Positions 14,931 to 24,200 of a stretch of 35,179 nucleotides of DNA are shown in pieces. The position numbers and the translations under genes are program-made. The notes under the pieces were generated by a model, which worked only from the letters and a program-made list of their open reading frames with translations, was not told the DNA's origin and did not search any database. The stretch is from the NCBI GenBank assembly GCA_030428205.1, contig JAUIBK010000035.1, forward strand, positions 1-35,179. The letters run 5' to 3'. The DNA comes from a bacterium (GTDB lineage: Bacteria; Bdellovibrionota_C; UBA2361; RFPC01). The stretch's first letter is position 1. Every line of letters begins with the position of its first letter.

Positions 14931-16652
14931 ATGGAAAAAATCTATCAGCCATTATGGTACCTAGCAGCAGCTATCACTACTCTTGCGTTTGGCTTTACTA
15001 TCCGGAGCAATGCCGATCTCTGGTGGCATATAGCAGCTGGCAGAGAAATCCTACAACAACACCCCCTTCAATCGGTAGACACCTGGTCGTATACATCACA
15101 GGCAAGCACTTGGCTCAATCACGAGTGGCTTGCCGATCTCGTCTATGCACTTTGGATTGAAGCATTCTCTCTTGAGTCCTTAGTGTATTGGAAGTGGGGA
15201 ATCCTCACTATCACATTCCTCCTGTTCTATTCTGTACTCAAACAGATTTCTTCGTCCCACCTACTGAGCTTCATTGGCCTTGCGGTTACACTCCTTTTGA
15301 GCGCCCCTTACCTCGATATGCGTCCACAAATGTATTCATTTTTGTTTGTGAGCATTCTCCTCTATCTCCATTATACCGATCGCCTGTGGAGTCTCCTTAC
15401 TCCACTACTCTTTCTCTTATGGGCTAACATTCATGCTGGTGCAATTCTTGGCATATTCATCATAGCAACTTTTGCTTTCTCACGAAGGAGTACTGCCTCG
15501 AGCGTTTCTAGACGCTTGAGTATTCTAGCGCTCTCCTGCGTTGCCCTCCTAGGAAATCCCTCTGGGACTTCCTTCATTACCTACCCACTTCAATACGCAT
15601 TTCAGAGTAACGGAGATTTCTCGCTCTTAAGCGAATGGCAATCTCCTCTTGTTTCATACTCATTTGGTGGACTTACTCTCCTACTTGCTCTTTTTCTTCT
15701 GGGGCTCATCTCCTGCATTTTTTCGTTTACCAAAGCAAAACACCGCTCTGAAGCGTTCCTTTTCCTTCTTCTCTTTGCCATGGCAATCAAAAGTGAACGC
15801 TTTATTCCATTTGCGGCTCTTTTGTTACCTATCATTCTTCTTCACACACTCCCACAAACACAAAAGCGTCTTCCGAGACTTCTTGAAGGAGTCTTTCTCG
15901 TTCTGTTCTTGTCGTGCGCTTCTATCTATACTTTTTCATTTCCACTGAACTCGACAGCTTTTGCATTCATGGTCCGTCAAGACAAATCGCCAGTTGTAAT
16001 GTGCCAATTTCTTCAAGCACAGAATCTCTCAGGAAATGTGTTTGCAAAGTACAGACTCGCAGCCCACATTCCCTACTGTACGCAAGGTCGCATGAAAGTC
16101 TTTATCGATGGACGCGCCGACACGGTGTACTCACCTGAGATCTTTGCAACATACCGCTCCATCTATAAAATGAATCTCGGCTGGGAAAACCAGCTCCTTG
16201 AAGCTGGCACAGACTTTGTCCTCTGGACAAAGAAGGGGAAATTCCCAAGCGCCCTGAAAAAATCTCCCAACTGGGAAATCCTCTTTGAGGACCACGTGAG
16301 CTATCTGTTTGAGAGAACAGATAGAACAACCCCACATACTCTCTCGCCCTTCACTCCCAAAGGCCCCTATGCGGCACTCCACCAAGCGATTGAGCTCAGC
16401 AAACAGCACCGCTACAAAGAAGGGGAACAAGCACTCAAGTTTGAAACCAATGCTCCCGAAGTCTGCAGAACCGAGGCAAAGCTCATTGCCTACCAAAATC
16501 GCTTCGAAGAGAGCTATCTCAAACTTCAAGAGTGCAAGGAGCTTTTCCCTCACCCCACTCGCATCACGCTCTTGAACGACACAGAGAAGAGACTACGTCA
16601 ATTTGCCCCATGGGGAGCACACGTTATACTTCCACAGATAACACTCTATTAG
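14931..16652 (+). CDS. Polytopic membrane protein, GT-C glycosyltransferase-like
   Basis: 573 aa. About ten hydrophobic segments fill residues 8-350. They are followed by a soluble part and a C-terminal ~90 residues of helix pairs resembling TPR repeats (YKEGEQALKFETNAPEV...ESYLKLQECKELF). The first external loop has SNADLWWHIAAGREIL and WLNHEWLADL, an Asp/Trp/His pattern common in GT-C-type membrane proteins that use lipid-linked sugars. A second feature is YLDMRPQMYSF. The central soluble part has VFIDGRADTVY. The likely role is sugar transfer or handling at the cell envelope. The sugar-kinase-like gene 10 bp downstream supports that. The exact substrate cannot be read from sequence. Confidence 0.65.
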   Translation: MEKIYQPLWYLAAAITTLAFGFTIRSNADLWWHIAAGREILQQHPLQSVDTWSYTSQASTWLNHEWLADLVYALWIEAFSLESLVYWKWGILTITFLLFYSVLKQISSSHLLSFIGLAVTLLLSAPYLDMRPQMYSFLFVSILLYLHYTDRLWSLLTPLLFLLWANIHAGAILGIFIIATFAFSRRSTASSVSRRLSILALSCVALLGNPSGTSFITYPLQYAFQSNGDFSLLSEWQSPLVSYSFGGLTLLLALFLLGLISCIFSFTKAKHRSEAFLFLLLFAMAIKSERFIPFAALLLPIILLHTLPQTQKRLPRLLEGVFLVLFLSCASIYTFSFPLNSTAFAFMVRQDKSPVVMCQFLQAQNLSGNVFAKYRLAAHIPYCTQGRMKVFIDGRADTVYSPEIFATYRSIYKMNLGWENQLLEAGTDFVLWTKKGKFPSALKKSPNWEILFEDHVSYLFERTDRTTPHTLSPFTPKGPYAALHQAIELSKQHRYKEGEQALKFETNAPEVCRTEAKLIAYQNRFEESYLKLQECKELFPHPTRITLLNDTEKRLRQFAPWGAHVILPQITLY

Positions 16653-16661
16653 CGAAAACTT

Positions 16662-17759
16662 ATGATGATTGAAACAAAACGCCTGACCACAGCTTTGCGT
16701 TCATTACCTCAAGCAGACCGAGCTAGCATTCGAGAGAGCAATAAAGTTGCAGGCGATGCATCCGGACGGAGATATTCTCGTCTTCTTCTCGATAACGCTC
16801 CATACTCGTCCCTTATTGTTATGGACTACAAAGGAGCGTTTACCAATACACTCGTCGCAGGAGCCCAATCTGAGCAGTACCCTTTTGTTCCTCTGGCTCA
16901 ATACTTTGAACAGCAAGGAGTACCAATTTCTAAACTGATACTTCACGTGCCAGATGAAGAATTCCTTTTCGTAGAAGATGTCGGGGACATGGCACTCTGG
17001 CAATTTGCGTACGGCAAGCTCAACAAGGAAGGAAAACAACTTGCTTCAAACTTGGGAGAAAGTGCGACAGAAGTTCTTTTTACGAGAGCTGTCGAAACAC
17101 TCCAATCGTTTCAAAGGTGCAAGGAAGAGAAAGGATGCCTTGCCTTTACTCGGGCTCTCGGATACGAGCAATACAAAACAGAAGCTCTTCGTTTTGTCTA
17201 TCTGTACTTAGAACCCAATGGAGCACCTTCTGAGCTCCTCGATACCACAGCTACGTTCCTTGAAAAGCTTTGCCAACGGGTAGCGTCTCACCCCCACACG
17301 ACTTCTCACCGAGATTTCATGGCCTGGAATATTCACGTTCTTCCTTCAGGAGAGATTCGACTCATTGACTTCCAAGACGCACTTCAAGCAAGCCATATGT
17401 ATGATCTTGTATCACTCCTACACGACCGCGATATTGACCACGAGTTAGGAGATGCTCTGATTTGTAAGCTCTTCGATTCCTTTGCAAAGAATTTGACAGC
17501 ACCTCGAGTAACACTCCAAGAACACTACACCGAAGTGCTCCTCCAACGTCACTTTCGCCTTGCAGGGCAATTTCTTTCTCTTACCGAAAAGACAGGAAAT
17601 CCGCAGTATGCAGCTTGGGTCCCTGGCTCCCTTAAGCGACTTGGAAGATTTCTTGCGAAGTATGAGCCTGCCAAGGAGATAGCGCCACTACTCAGCGCTG
17701 CTGTTCCTGAGATCCACGAAGGGATGGAGCGTCCTTTCTCTTTTATTCCTGAATCCTGA
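16662..17759 (+). CDS. AmgK-like sugar/amino-sugar kinase (APH fold)
   Basis: 365 aa with the layout of the AmgK/aminoglycoside-phosphotransferase family. It has VAGDASGRRYSRL at 29-41 (family 'GDAS.RRY'), an N-lobe strand SLIVMDYKG, catalytic loop HRDFMAWN (His 216, Asp 218, Asn 223), the metal-binding LIDFQDAL (Asp 236) and YDLVSLL. AmgK phosphorylates N-acetylmuramate at the anomeric carbon during cell-wall sugar recycling; the usual partner MurU is not here. The gene follows the GT-C-like protein by 10 bp on the same strand and begins with two Met codons. Kinase activity is very likely; the sugar is inferred from family resemblance only. Confidence 0.8.
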   Translation: MMIETKRLTTALRSLPQADRASIRESNKVAGDASGRRYSRLLLDNAPYSSLIVMDYKGAFTNTLVAGAQSEQYPFVPLAQYFEQQGVPISKLILHVPDEEFLFVEDVGDMALWQFAYGKLNKEGKQLASNLGESATEVLFTRAVETLQSFQRCKEEKGCLAFTRALGYEQYKTEALRFVYLYLEPNGAPSELLDTTATFLEKLCQRVASHPHTTSHRDFMAWNIHVLPSGEIRLIDFQDALQASHMYDLVSLLHDRDIDHELGDALICKLFDSFAKNLTAPRVTLQEHYTEVLLQRHFRLAGQFLSLTEKTGNPQYAAWVPGSLKRLGRFLAKYEPAKEIAPLLSAAVPEIHEGMERPFSFIPES

Positions 17760-17794
17760 TTTCCTTTGATGACTCTGCAGAGCCAGTCACGGAG

Positions 17795-17816
17795 AGCTCA
17801 AGCAATTCCTTGAGCT
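17795..17816. terminator. Hairpin between convergent kinase and substrate-binding protein genes
   Basis: AGCTCAAG at 17795-17802 pairs with CTTGAGCT at 17809-17816 across a 6-nt loop. It lies between the two convergent stop codons without a T run on either side, so it is a modest bidirectional terminator candidate. Confidence 0.4.
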
Positions 17817-17820
17817 ACGA

Positions 17821-18906
17821 CTACTCCACCACCTTAACAATCGGCTCCCGTACCACACCTCCGTGAGCATCAAAAACAATCTCTCCTGATGCTCCAGTAA
17901 ATCGAAGCTGCCTCAACACCCGCGCTACCTTCTGCGGGTCTGTTGTATTTGAATCCTGCATTGCCTTAGCGTAGAGATGGACAACATCGTAAGCAGTGTC
18001 TGCAGCAACTCCTGCCACCTCACCATACCGCTCCAAGTATCGCTTTTGAAAACCAGAGCTTGCCTCAGGATAGGTGATATACATTGTTCCTTTAAGAGTC
18101 CCATCAGAAGCCTTTGCTCGAGTATCATCAACGAGCACAGTCATTTTTGGGCCTGTATAATTGAGCCTTGTAAGATCCTTTGATGCGATAGCAAGACCGT
18201 TCATATTTGAAAGAAAGATAAAATCAGGCTTAGTTCGCACAAGCTTTAAGGTTTCTGTGCGAAAGCTTGGTGCATCTGGTAACGGCTCAAGTTTCATCAA
18301 GACGGTTCCACCAAGACGGCTGAACTCTTCTTCAAACACATCTCCTTGTAGCTGCTCCCATGGCTGTTGACTGCTGAGGATAGCGACCTTTTTCCACCCC
18401 CTCTCGATAGCTACGCGTGCTAGCTTACGTGTCCCCGCTTCATCATGAGGCCATACATTAAAGAGAGAAGGAGCAGCTTCATTATAATCAGCAACACCAA
18501 GTGATGGTGAAGTAGCAACAACATCGCTTCGTTTTGCAAGGATGGGCGCTAACGCTTGCCCCGCTGGGGTCCAAGTTGGCCCAACGAGATACTTCACTTC
18601 CTTATCAAGCATCATCTGATGATACGCTTGAATAGCGTGCCCACCACTGGTCGCTTCATGGGTATCTTGAGCAACAATCTCTATCTGTTTTCCAAGCACT
18701 CCTCCTTGTGCGTTAATCTCTTCGGCGGCTAGTTTTGCACCACGAAGTGAATTCGTTCCAAACTCCGCACAACCTCCCGAAAGACAGAGCAGAGCTCCGA
18801 TCTTCACCCGAGGAGCCGCATGAGCGTAGGATGAAAGAGCACAGAGAGCACCAATAACGAGAAGAGATCTGGCCGACTGCTTTGTTGATTGTTTTATGAG
18901 AGTCAT
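17821..18906 (-). CDS. Periplasmic branched-chain amino acid-type ABC substrate-binding protein
   Basis: 361 aa with a signal peptide (LLVIGALCALSSYAHA, cleavage before APRVKIG). The mature protein is a type I periplasmic binding fold of the LivJ group: VKIGALLCLSGGCAEFG, LRGAKLAAEEINAQGGVLGKQIE, the 'YLVGPTWTPAGQALAPI' and 'VVATSPSLGVADYN' blocks, and YDVVHLYAKAM. The family delivers amino acids or similar small molecules (amides, urea) to an ABC permease. No permease or ATPase gene is nearby, so it is an orphan. It is divergent from a TrmB-type regulator, which may control it. Two Cys near the start of the mature chain (LLCLSGGCAE) may form a disulfide. Confidence 0.87.
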   Translation of the reverse strand: MTLIKQSTKQSARSLLVIGALCALSSYAHAAPRVKIGALLCLSGGCAEFGTNSLRGAKLAAEEINAQGGVLGKQIEIVAQDTHEATSGGHAIQAYHQMMLDKEVKYLVGPTWTPAGQALAPILAKRSDVVATSPSLGVADYNEAAPSLFNVWPHDEAGTRKLARVAIERGWKKVAILSSQQPWEQLQGDVFEEEFSRLGGTVLMKLEPLPDAPSFRTETLKLVRTKPDFIFLSNMNGLAIASKDLTRLNYTGPKMTVLVDDTRAKASDGTLKGTMYITYPEASSGFQKRYLERYGEVAGVAADTAYDVVHLYAKAMQDSNTTDPQKVARVLRQLRFTGASGEIVFDAHGGVVREPIVKVVE

Positions 18907-18979
18907 TCTTCCTCCTGCAAACCCGTAGAAGTGAGAATGCAGAAGATAAGAATGCTAGACAAAACAGGACCGTCACAAC

Positions 18980-19014
18980 TTGCAAAAATCTATTCTAAAA
19001 TGCTATAATTATAG
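18980..19014 (+). promoter_or_regulatory. Promoter with overlapping palindromic operator upstream of TrmB-type gene
   Basis: TTGCAA (18980-18985) and TATAAT (19004-19009) are separated by 18 nt, and TG at -14 gives an extended -10. The 12-bp palindrome CTATAATTATAG (19003-19014) overlaps the -10 exactly, so a repressor bound there would block initiation. Autoregulation by the TrmB-type protein is a plausible inference. Confidence 0.55.
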
Positions 19015-19047
19015 ATATATTTATGTCGATTTAGATTCGTCAACAGC

Positions 19048-19815
19048 ATGATACTTCACCACCTCCAAAAACTCGGGTTTTCAAAAAACGAAACCAAAAT
19101 CTACCTCTGCCTTGCTGAGGTCGGAAAAGCCACTGCGAGCTTTCTTGGAAAGAAAGCAAACATTCCACGAACAACCGCTTACTCCGTTTTAGATAACCTC
19201 GTTGAGAGAGGAGTGGTTTCTGAAGAGCACGAAAAAAACACCACATTTTTTCTCATAAACGATCCGTCCTCGCTCTACCGTATTATTGAAGAAGAACGCA
19301 AAAGAACAGAAGAGAAAGAAGGGGCTGTAAAAGACTTGATCGATCTGATCTCTCCCTACTTTCAAAGCAAAAATTTCAGCGTTCCAAAATTTCAGTTTTT
19401 CGAAGGAAAGAAAAACGTCAATAATATGCTCTACTCCATGAGCAAAGACTGGCAAAAAGCAATCATAAAGAGCGATCGCACCTGGTGGGGGTACCAAGAT
19501 AATTCATTTGTTGCCGCGTACCGAGAGTGGCTTGAGTGGTACTGGCAGGAGATAAAGCAAGATCGTGAACGCATCTGGCTACTTTCAAATGTCAATCAAA
19601 CAGAGAAATCACTTCGAGGAAAAGTGGCTGATAGAATCATTCGCGCCGTTCCAGACAATATCACGCTTTCAAGTACGATTTGGATACTCGGGGGTGAATA
19701 CATCGTCCTCATTATGACTCAGCAACAACCACACTATGCGTTTCAGATCCACGACAAAGTCTTCGGTTCCAACCTGCAGTCACTCTTCGAGCTCCTTTGG
19801 AGTCTTACGACTTAG
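19048..19815 (+). CDS. TrmB-family transcriptional regulator
   Basis: 255 aa. The N-terminal winged helix is typical of TrmB: LQKLGFSKNETKIYLCLAEVGKATASFLGKKANIPRTTAYSVLDNLVERGVV (about 4-60). A charged helix (ERKRTEEKEGAVKDLIDLI) follows, then a C-terminal effector-like domain with TWWGYQDNSFVAAYREWLEWYW. TrmB proteins are best known as sugar-responsive regulators in archaea and are scattered in bacteria. It is divergent from the ABC substrate-binding protein, and its -10 box lies under a palindrome. The convergent double-Lrp gene ends 17 bp downstream. Confidence 0.75.
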   Translation: MILHHLQKLGFSKNETKIYLCLAEVGKATASFLGKKANIPRTTAYSVLDNLVERGVVSEEHEKNTTFFLINDPSSLYRIIEEERKRTEEKEGAVKDLIDLISPYFQSKNFSVPKFQFFEGKKNVNNMLYSMSKDWQKAIIKSDRTWWGYQDNSFVAAYREWLEWYWQEIKQDRERIWLLSNVNQTEKSLRGKVADRIIRAVPDNITLSSTIWILGGEYIVLIMTQQQPHYAFQIHDKVFGSNLQSLFELLWSLTT

Positions 19816-19832
19816 CTTCGCGTAGATCTACA

Positions 19833-20840
19833 TTAGTACAACTCCTCAATTTCCGTAATCGGCAAGTGGTTGACAAATTGCCACCGTAGGATCGGAACAA
19901 TATCAACTCGGAGAATATCATCGACAAACTTATCTCGAATCCCTGATATGAGCGAAGAAAGATGGTTTATTGAGCGTGTTAAACAGCGGGCATCAAGATC
20001 AGCAAAGCCAAGGTGCCGCGCGACAACATTCACTTTACCAGTTCGAAAAAGCTCTTTTGTAATCTGGTTCGTTATCGTACTTGCAGGCTCTGCAAGACGA
20101 AAGAGGAGTCGTGAAACAAAGTATCCTAACCGAGAGTAATCGTAGATAGCACGATAACCAACAATCACTTTTTTTGCCTCAAGTTGAGCAATTCGATTTT
20201 GAACTGTACTCGGAGATAACTCCACATAAGTTCCGATTCTTCGAGCACTTACCCTCGCATCAATAGCAAGCATATGCATAATTTTTAGATCTTTTTCATC
20301 CACTCGAACAATAGGCGGAGGAGTTGCTGGAGCAGGCTTAATAACTTGATACGACTTATTAAGAATACACGTTGATCCGTAATGACACCGAAGTCGGGTT
20401 GTCACCTGCATTTCTACAACTTTATCCTTCATCGGGCGTGTTAAAGTATTAATAATCCGATCAAGGTGATTTGCATCTTTAGCAAAGACAGCAACAATCG
20501 CATTCCACCGCTCGAAGGTATCAGCAAGAACCATCACTCCTTTGCATCTTTCAGTCTTCTTAAACCACCTTCGTTCACTTTCGGAAGAGGCCCCAGAAAA
20601 ACGGAGATAAACGATATAGAGGGTATATCCGAGCGCTGTTGGATCAAAAATCGCTGTCATCTCCGAAACAAACCCTTCATCTTTTCCGCGATGCACATGA
20701 TATTTCACAAGTTGCTCAGAAAGCTTTGTACGTTTTGCTATCTGGGTATAGGAGTCTCGAGCTCGAAGCTCAAGGGCAGCAAAAATCCGACACGCCGTAG
20801 GGGAAAGGTTTGTTTCGTTTTGTAATCTTTTCGAATTCAT
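19833..20840 (-). CDS. Double Lrp/AsnC-like transcriptional regulator
   Basis: 335 aa containing two Lrp-like halves. The first HTH is ACRIFAALELRARDSYTQIAKRTKLSEQLVKYHVHRGKDEGFV (about 17-60), followed by a RAM/ACT-like sandwich. The second HTH is LKIMHMLAIDARVSARRIGTYVELSPSTVQNRIAQLEAKKVIVGYRAI (about 183-230), again with a ligand-binding-like tail. Ordinary Lrp is ~150-165 aa, so this is a fused duplication, a form more familiar from archaea and some bacteria. It probably senses an amino acid or related ligand. It lies next to another regulator and an amino-acid-type binding protein. Confidence 0.78.
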   Translation of the reverse strand: MNSKRLQNETNLSPTACRIFAALELRARDSYTQIAKRTKLSEQLVKYHVHRGKDEGFVSEMTAIFDPTALGYTLYIVYLRFSGASSESERRWFKKTERCKGVMVLADTFERWNAIVAVFAKDANHLDRIINTLTRPMKDKVVEMQVTTRLRCHYGSTCILNKSYQVIKPAPATPPPIVRVDEKDLKIMHMLAIDARVSARRIGTYVELSPSTVQNRIAQLEAKKVIVGYRAIYDYSRLGYFVSRLLFRLAEPASTITNQITKELFRTGKVNVVARHLGFADLDARCLTRSINHLSSLISGIRDKFVDDILRVDIVPILRWQFVNHLPITEIEELY

Positions 20841-20961
20841 TGAATTTTACTAAAAAACTATAAACTCGCTAATAATATCAACTATTACTTGATTAATCAC
20901 GGATTTTTTATGATGTTCTTTGTGCAGGAACTAAACGGCTTACGCCCGAGACTTCTTCCCT

Positions 20962-21228
20962 ATGATGAAAATGGCCTCCCCACTTATTCTCACCACAGGA
21001 GCAGCTATAGGAAGGAGCTGTGCTGAACAAGATTTTTCTTCTTTTCGCTCCGAGGATCTCGCAAACCAGACACTTCCCGCGGAGATCTCACAGAAAGAAC
21101 TTAGGGAATTCTTACTTCCCAACGGATCCCAGGCTCATACTCGTGGTTCAATCTCTCAATTCAAAGTAGAAATTCAGTTGTTAGCGAACTTGAGCGAAAG
21201 CTTCCTTGCTACACGAAAAGAAAAGTAA
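20962..21228 (+). CDS. Possible small protein upstream of the lipase-like gene
   Basis: 88 codons in the 413-bp gap between the Lrp-like gene and the large secreted protein. Apart from this frame the gap shows only an AT-rich stretch at 20841-20930 that probably holds promoters. The product (start MMKMASPLILTTGAAIGRSC) has a weakly hydrophobic N-terminus and no known motif. No ribosome site precedes it. It may be a chance frame. Confidence 0.25.
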   Translation: MMKMASPLILTTGAAIGRSCAEQDFSSFRSEDLANQTLPAEISQKELREFLLPNGSQAHTRGSISQFKVEIQLLANLSESFLATRKEK

Positions 21229-21253
21229 AGCGTCTATAAAAAGGATAACCAAA

Positions 21254-24200
21254 ATGCTCACTCATCGTTTTATTGTTCTCACGACATTCCTCTTTTCGTA
21301 CATATTCCCTTCGTTAACTTTGGCCCAATTTTATCATGCAGGCGATTGTGGAGAAATCGTAAACACAATCCATATTACCGATCCTACTGAGATTGAATTT
21401 TTCACTATCCCCCGGTTTCCGAGCAGTCTAGGATTATTAAAGGCGTATCGAACTTCATGGTCAGGTGCCTGTACATATACCGGGGGGATTGAGAACATCA
21501 TCCCACATTCGTCACAGGATGTGACTGCATATGCAGATTGCAGCTACGATGTACTTTGGGGAGACGTACTCAACCTTGCGAGTCAAGGCTCTTCCATCGG
21601 GAATTCCAATACCGGAGCCTCTTTTTCGCTCGGCCCTTATGATGGGACGGTAGACTATGGGGGAACGTCAGGCGCGACGACAACATTAGCCGTCCCAATG
21701 AATGAGTACAATTCTCCAGTACTGTTTTCCGGGAGCTCAGCATATTATGTTGATTACGGCGGTTCTAGTCCCTTACAAGTTGCGTCCTATCCACCATCAT
21801 TTAACGCAAATAGTTATCTAAGCTGGCTTGGAGGAGGCGGAAACACAACCACGACAACTGATATAAATGTTTATGCATCATTCTCGTACATCTACGCAGA
21901 TGGCAATACCTCCGCAGCCGATTGTGATGGAGATGGAACTTCAAATAGCTGTGAGATTATATTCTACGAGGAGCCAGACACAAACAACGATGGTATACCC
22001 GACACATGCCCACCTCCTTCTCCTGACTGTGATAACAATGGAATCCCTGATCTAGATGAAATTACGGCAGGCGCTCCTGATTGTAATGCTAATGGAATCC
22101 CGGATTCCTGTGAGGCACCAGATGTCTGTGGTCCTCTATTCGACTGCGATGACGATGGTATTTCCGATGCAGACGCGATAGCTGCTGGTGATTTAGATTG
22201 TAATGCCAATGCTATCCCAGACTCCTGTGAGATAACCGCGGTTCCCGGGTTAGATACTGATCCGGAATTCGGAAATGATTCAATTCTCGACGAATGTCAA
22301 GGAAGAGTTGCATGGGAAAACCTCAACAGAGGAATTCAAAATGCCGAGATCCAACCCTATTGGATTTCTGGATCCGAAGCTTCACCAACTTTCAACCTTA
22401 TCCAAGTAAGTCATACCACTCAAAGTGGACCAGATGGAAAGTACATTGTTCCACAAGAATTTTTTAGCTATCCCGCACAAAGTGGTGAGTTAGGCCGAGG
22501 AATAAAAGCTTCTATCGCGTATATTGACGATACGGGCATACAAACCGTAAGAGTTATTGCGAATTATCCTGGATGGGATCCTCTCAAGCCATTACGCTCA
22601 GGAATATTCGATCGCAAGATTTATTTTCCTACTCCCGTAGTCTTTCAAGCTGGAGTGCTTGGCGAGGTTAACTCTGGAGCAGTAGATACTCTACGGCCTT
22701 TCCTCACTCTCGATGCTGGAACCAACGGGATACAAGCATCTATTAAGCGTGGTCGGCTAGGATCAAATGGGATCACCTATTCAAGACAACCTATCCCAGC
22801 ATTTCTTTTCTTCGCTATACCATCTGGAGGACCTGGATCCGTCCCCTTCTCTAACGATGGAGTCGATTGGGGGTACAACAATAACCCCCTAGCATCTGCC
22901 CAAGCCGTTACTACGAATGCTAATAGATTCGAAGCTTTTATCGCCCAAAAGGTCAAACCTCATCTCGATGCACTTACTGAAGGAAACGACTCTTTCGACC
23001 TCCCACTGAACATTGCTGCACATAGCTATGGCGGAGTAATCACCAGAAAGTGGATGACTCAGGATAATTATTATCCAAAGGTGAATAAGTATATAAGCTT
23101 TGACGCCGTTCACGGTGGAACCACGCTAGCGAGTCTCTACCTTGGAAGTTGGTTTAAAGAATCCGTGATGAACGGGGTCGCACTCTGGTCGAATGAAGCT
23201 CCAACTTCTCGGGGGTGGAACTATAGTCACATCGTGGGAACGAAGCCCTCTTCTCTCTTTATTAGCAACGCAGAGAAATCCTTTGGCTCAATAAGCATCA
23301 TATCTCCCTATACATCTGCCTTTGGAATTGGTCGAACGATCTCTTCTTTTGGGCTTCCTCTCCCGAATGGTCATTGTGGTCGTTTCATCGGTGGATGGGA
23401 GCTTCCTGTATTCGTAGATACTCATTCGGTACAAAATAAACTGCCTGTCGTTGTCTCTGCTTCCCGATTCCTGTCTTATGGTGGTAAGCCCTGTATCGGC
23501 AACGACGTTGATCCTGGTGGTTGCTTTGAACAAGGAGAGTTCTCAGCCTCCACTGATGACTCTCGATATGCAAGTGTTGGATGTAATGTCATGACGTCTA
23601 CTTCTGACCCAAACGGGACTCTTGCTTTGGAACTCAACCTAACCTCGAGTGGAGATACAGAGGAATTTTTCCCTTTTGATACTGGAACCGTACTCCACGT
23701 CGATGCCTTTGTTTCCGATCTCGTTGCAACGGTTGATGTTTACGACGGCAGCCTCCCTCTGCCAAAAACAAATGAAAGCATCACCCCTATTGGTTCAAGT
23801 GGGTATCTGACGTCCTTTGATGTGTCGACAACTACCGGAGTAAAAAGTCTTCGTCTCAGCTCAGTGACCCCAGCATCGACATCTGTGCAACTCACTTTTC
23901 CCAATCAAAGATTTCTTTTAGGAGACAGTGATAGTTCCTTTTATCAAATTGGTGATACGGTCAACTTACTCTCAAGAATGAGAACTGCTGGACTAACGAT
24001 CAATCCAACGACAGCTGGAGTAAGAGCAAAGATTACTCATCCTGATGAAAGCATAACAACCCTTGAGCTGTTCAGCGATGGTATGCATGGTGATGGATCC
24101 GCGGACAACGGAACCTTCGGCAATTTCTTTAGTGCAACATCACAACCTGGTTTTTATACCGTGCATTTTGATGCAGACTATGATTGGTCAGGCCTTTTGA

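Noticed and set aside
21206..21253. TTG start extending the lipase-like protein by 16 residues
   Set aside because: It would put a charged KKSKASIKRITK stretch before the signal peptide; ATG 21254 has AAGGA at proper spacing.
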